Assembly: GCA_000431215.1 (NCBI GenBank)
Contig: HF985614.1
Location: 1-5,299, forward strand
Direction of reading: 5' to 3'
Origin: Prevotella sp. CAG:1031
Lineage (GTDB): Bacteria > Bacteroidota > Bacteroidia > Bacteroidales > Muribaculaceae
DNA: 5,299 bases
Below, one piece after another: positions 5,280 to 5,299 of the stretch. Numbering within the stretch: position 1 is the first letter of the stretch; each line of letters opens with the position of its first letter. Under the pieces are notes generated by a model. The model did no database searches. It had not been told where the DNA came from and saw nothing but the letters and a program-made list of their open reading frames with translations. A program made the translations under genes and the position numbers.

Positions 5280-5299
5280 GGTCTCCGAAGCCGGAGACC
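5280..5299. other. Hairpin at the window edge, possible terminator
   Basis: GGTCTCCG (5280-5287) pairs perfectly with CGGAGACC (5292-5299) around the loop AAGC. On the minus strand it is not followed by a T tract (CGCCGCTAC comes next), so it is a poor terminator in that direction. On the plus strand the tail lies outside the window. It may belong to a terminator of a neighbouring gene, or to the leader of the ribE transcript. Confidence 0.45.

Noticed and set aside
5252..5299. FMN riboswitch before ribE
   Set aside because: Only 48 bp are available and none of the conserved aptamer sequence is recognisable.

Overview
This window looks like chromosome of a Bacteroidales bacterium, most likely a GC-rich gut lineage such as Muribaculaceae; the family is an inference. 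The support is: Bacteroidetes-type promoters (TTTG, about 20 bp, TAnnTTTG), little sign of Shine-Dalgarno sites, tRNAs without an encoded CCA, and a DUF4494 protein, a family known from Bacteroidetes.

Layout, left to right. (1) Positions 1-754 (+) hold the 3' three-quarters or so of an LD-carboxypeptidase (peptidase family S66), with its Ser-Glu-His triad visible. (2) Positions 755-1055 hold a consensus promoter, two identical tandem tRNA-Asn(GUU) genes and an intrinsic terminator. (3) Positions 1056-1657 form an AT-rich island. It carries an intact MNT-type nucleotidyltransferase antitoxin gene (mntA-like) that overlaps the first ~40 codons of its HEPN toxin partner. The toxin gene is cut off where it runs into a second copy of the tRNA terminator. 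The island is bracketed by two repeat pairs: the terminator hairpin, and a 25-bp element holding the palindrome CTTTAAGGGCCTTAAAG. (4) Positions 1654-5251 hold five genes, all on the minus strand. In transcription order they are riboflavin synthase (ribE), a small secreted protein of unknown function, a DUF4494 protein, a YggS/PLPBP-family pyridoxal-phosphate homeostasis protein, and a FucP-like MFS sugar transporter. The first two overlap by 4 bp and the third and fourth abut with no gap, so at least these pairs are probably cotranscribed. A hairpin sits between the transporter and the island, where transcription converges. A second hairpin lies at the very right edge.

The minus-strand genes are mostly housekeeping: flavin synthesis, PLP homeostasis and sugar uptake. 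Several long plus-strand reading frames opposite them are shadows, caused by the near absence of TTA, CTA and TCA codons in the real genes.

I see no convincing new multi-gene system. The most interesting part is the broken HEPN/MNT module beside the tRNA genes. It looks like a remnant of a mobile or horizontally acquired toxin-antitoxin unit whose toxin was lost at a repeat junction while the antitoxin stayed intact.
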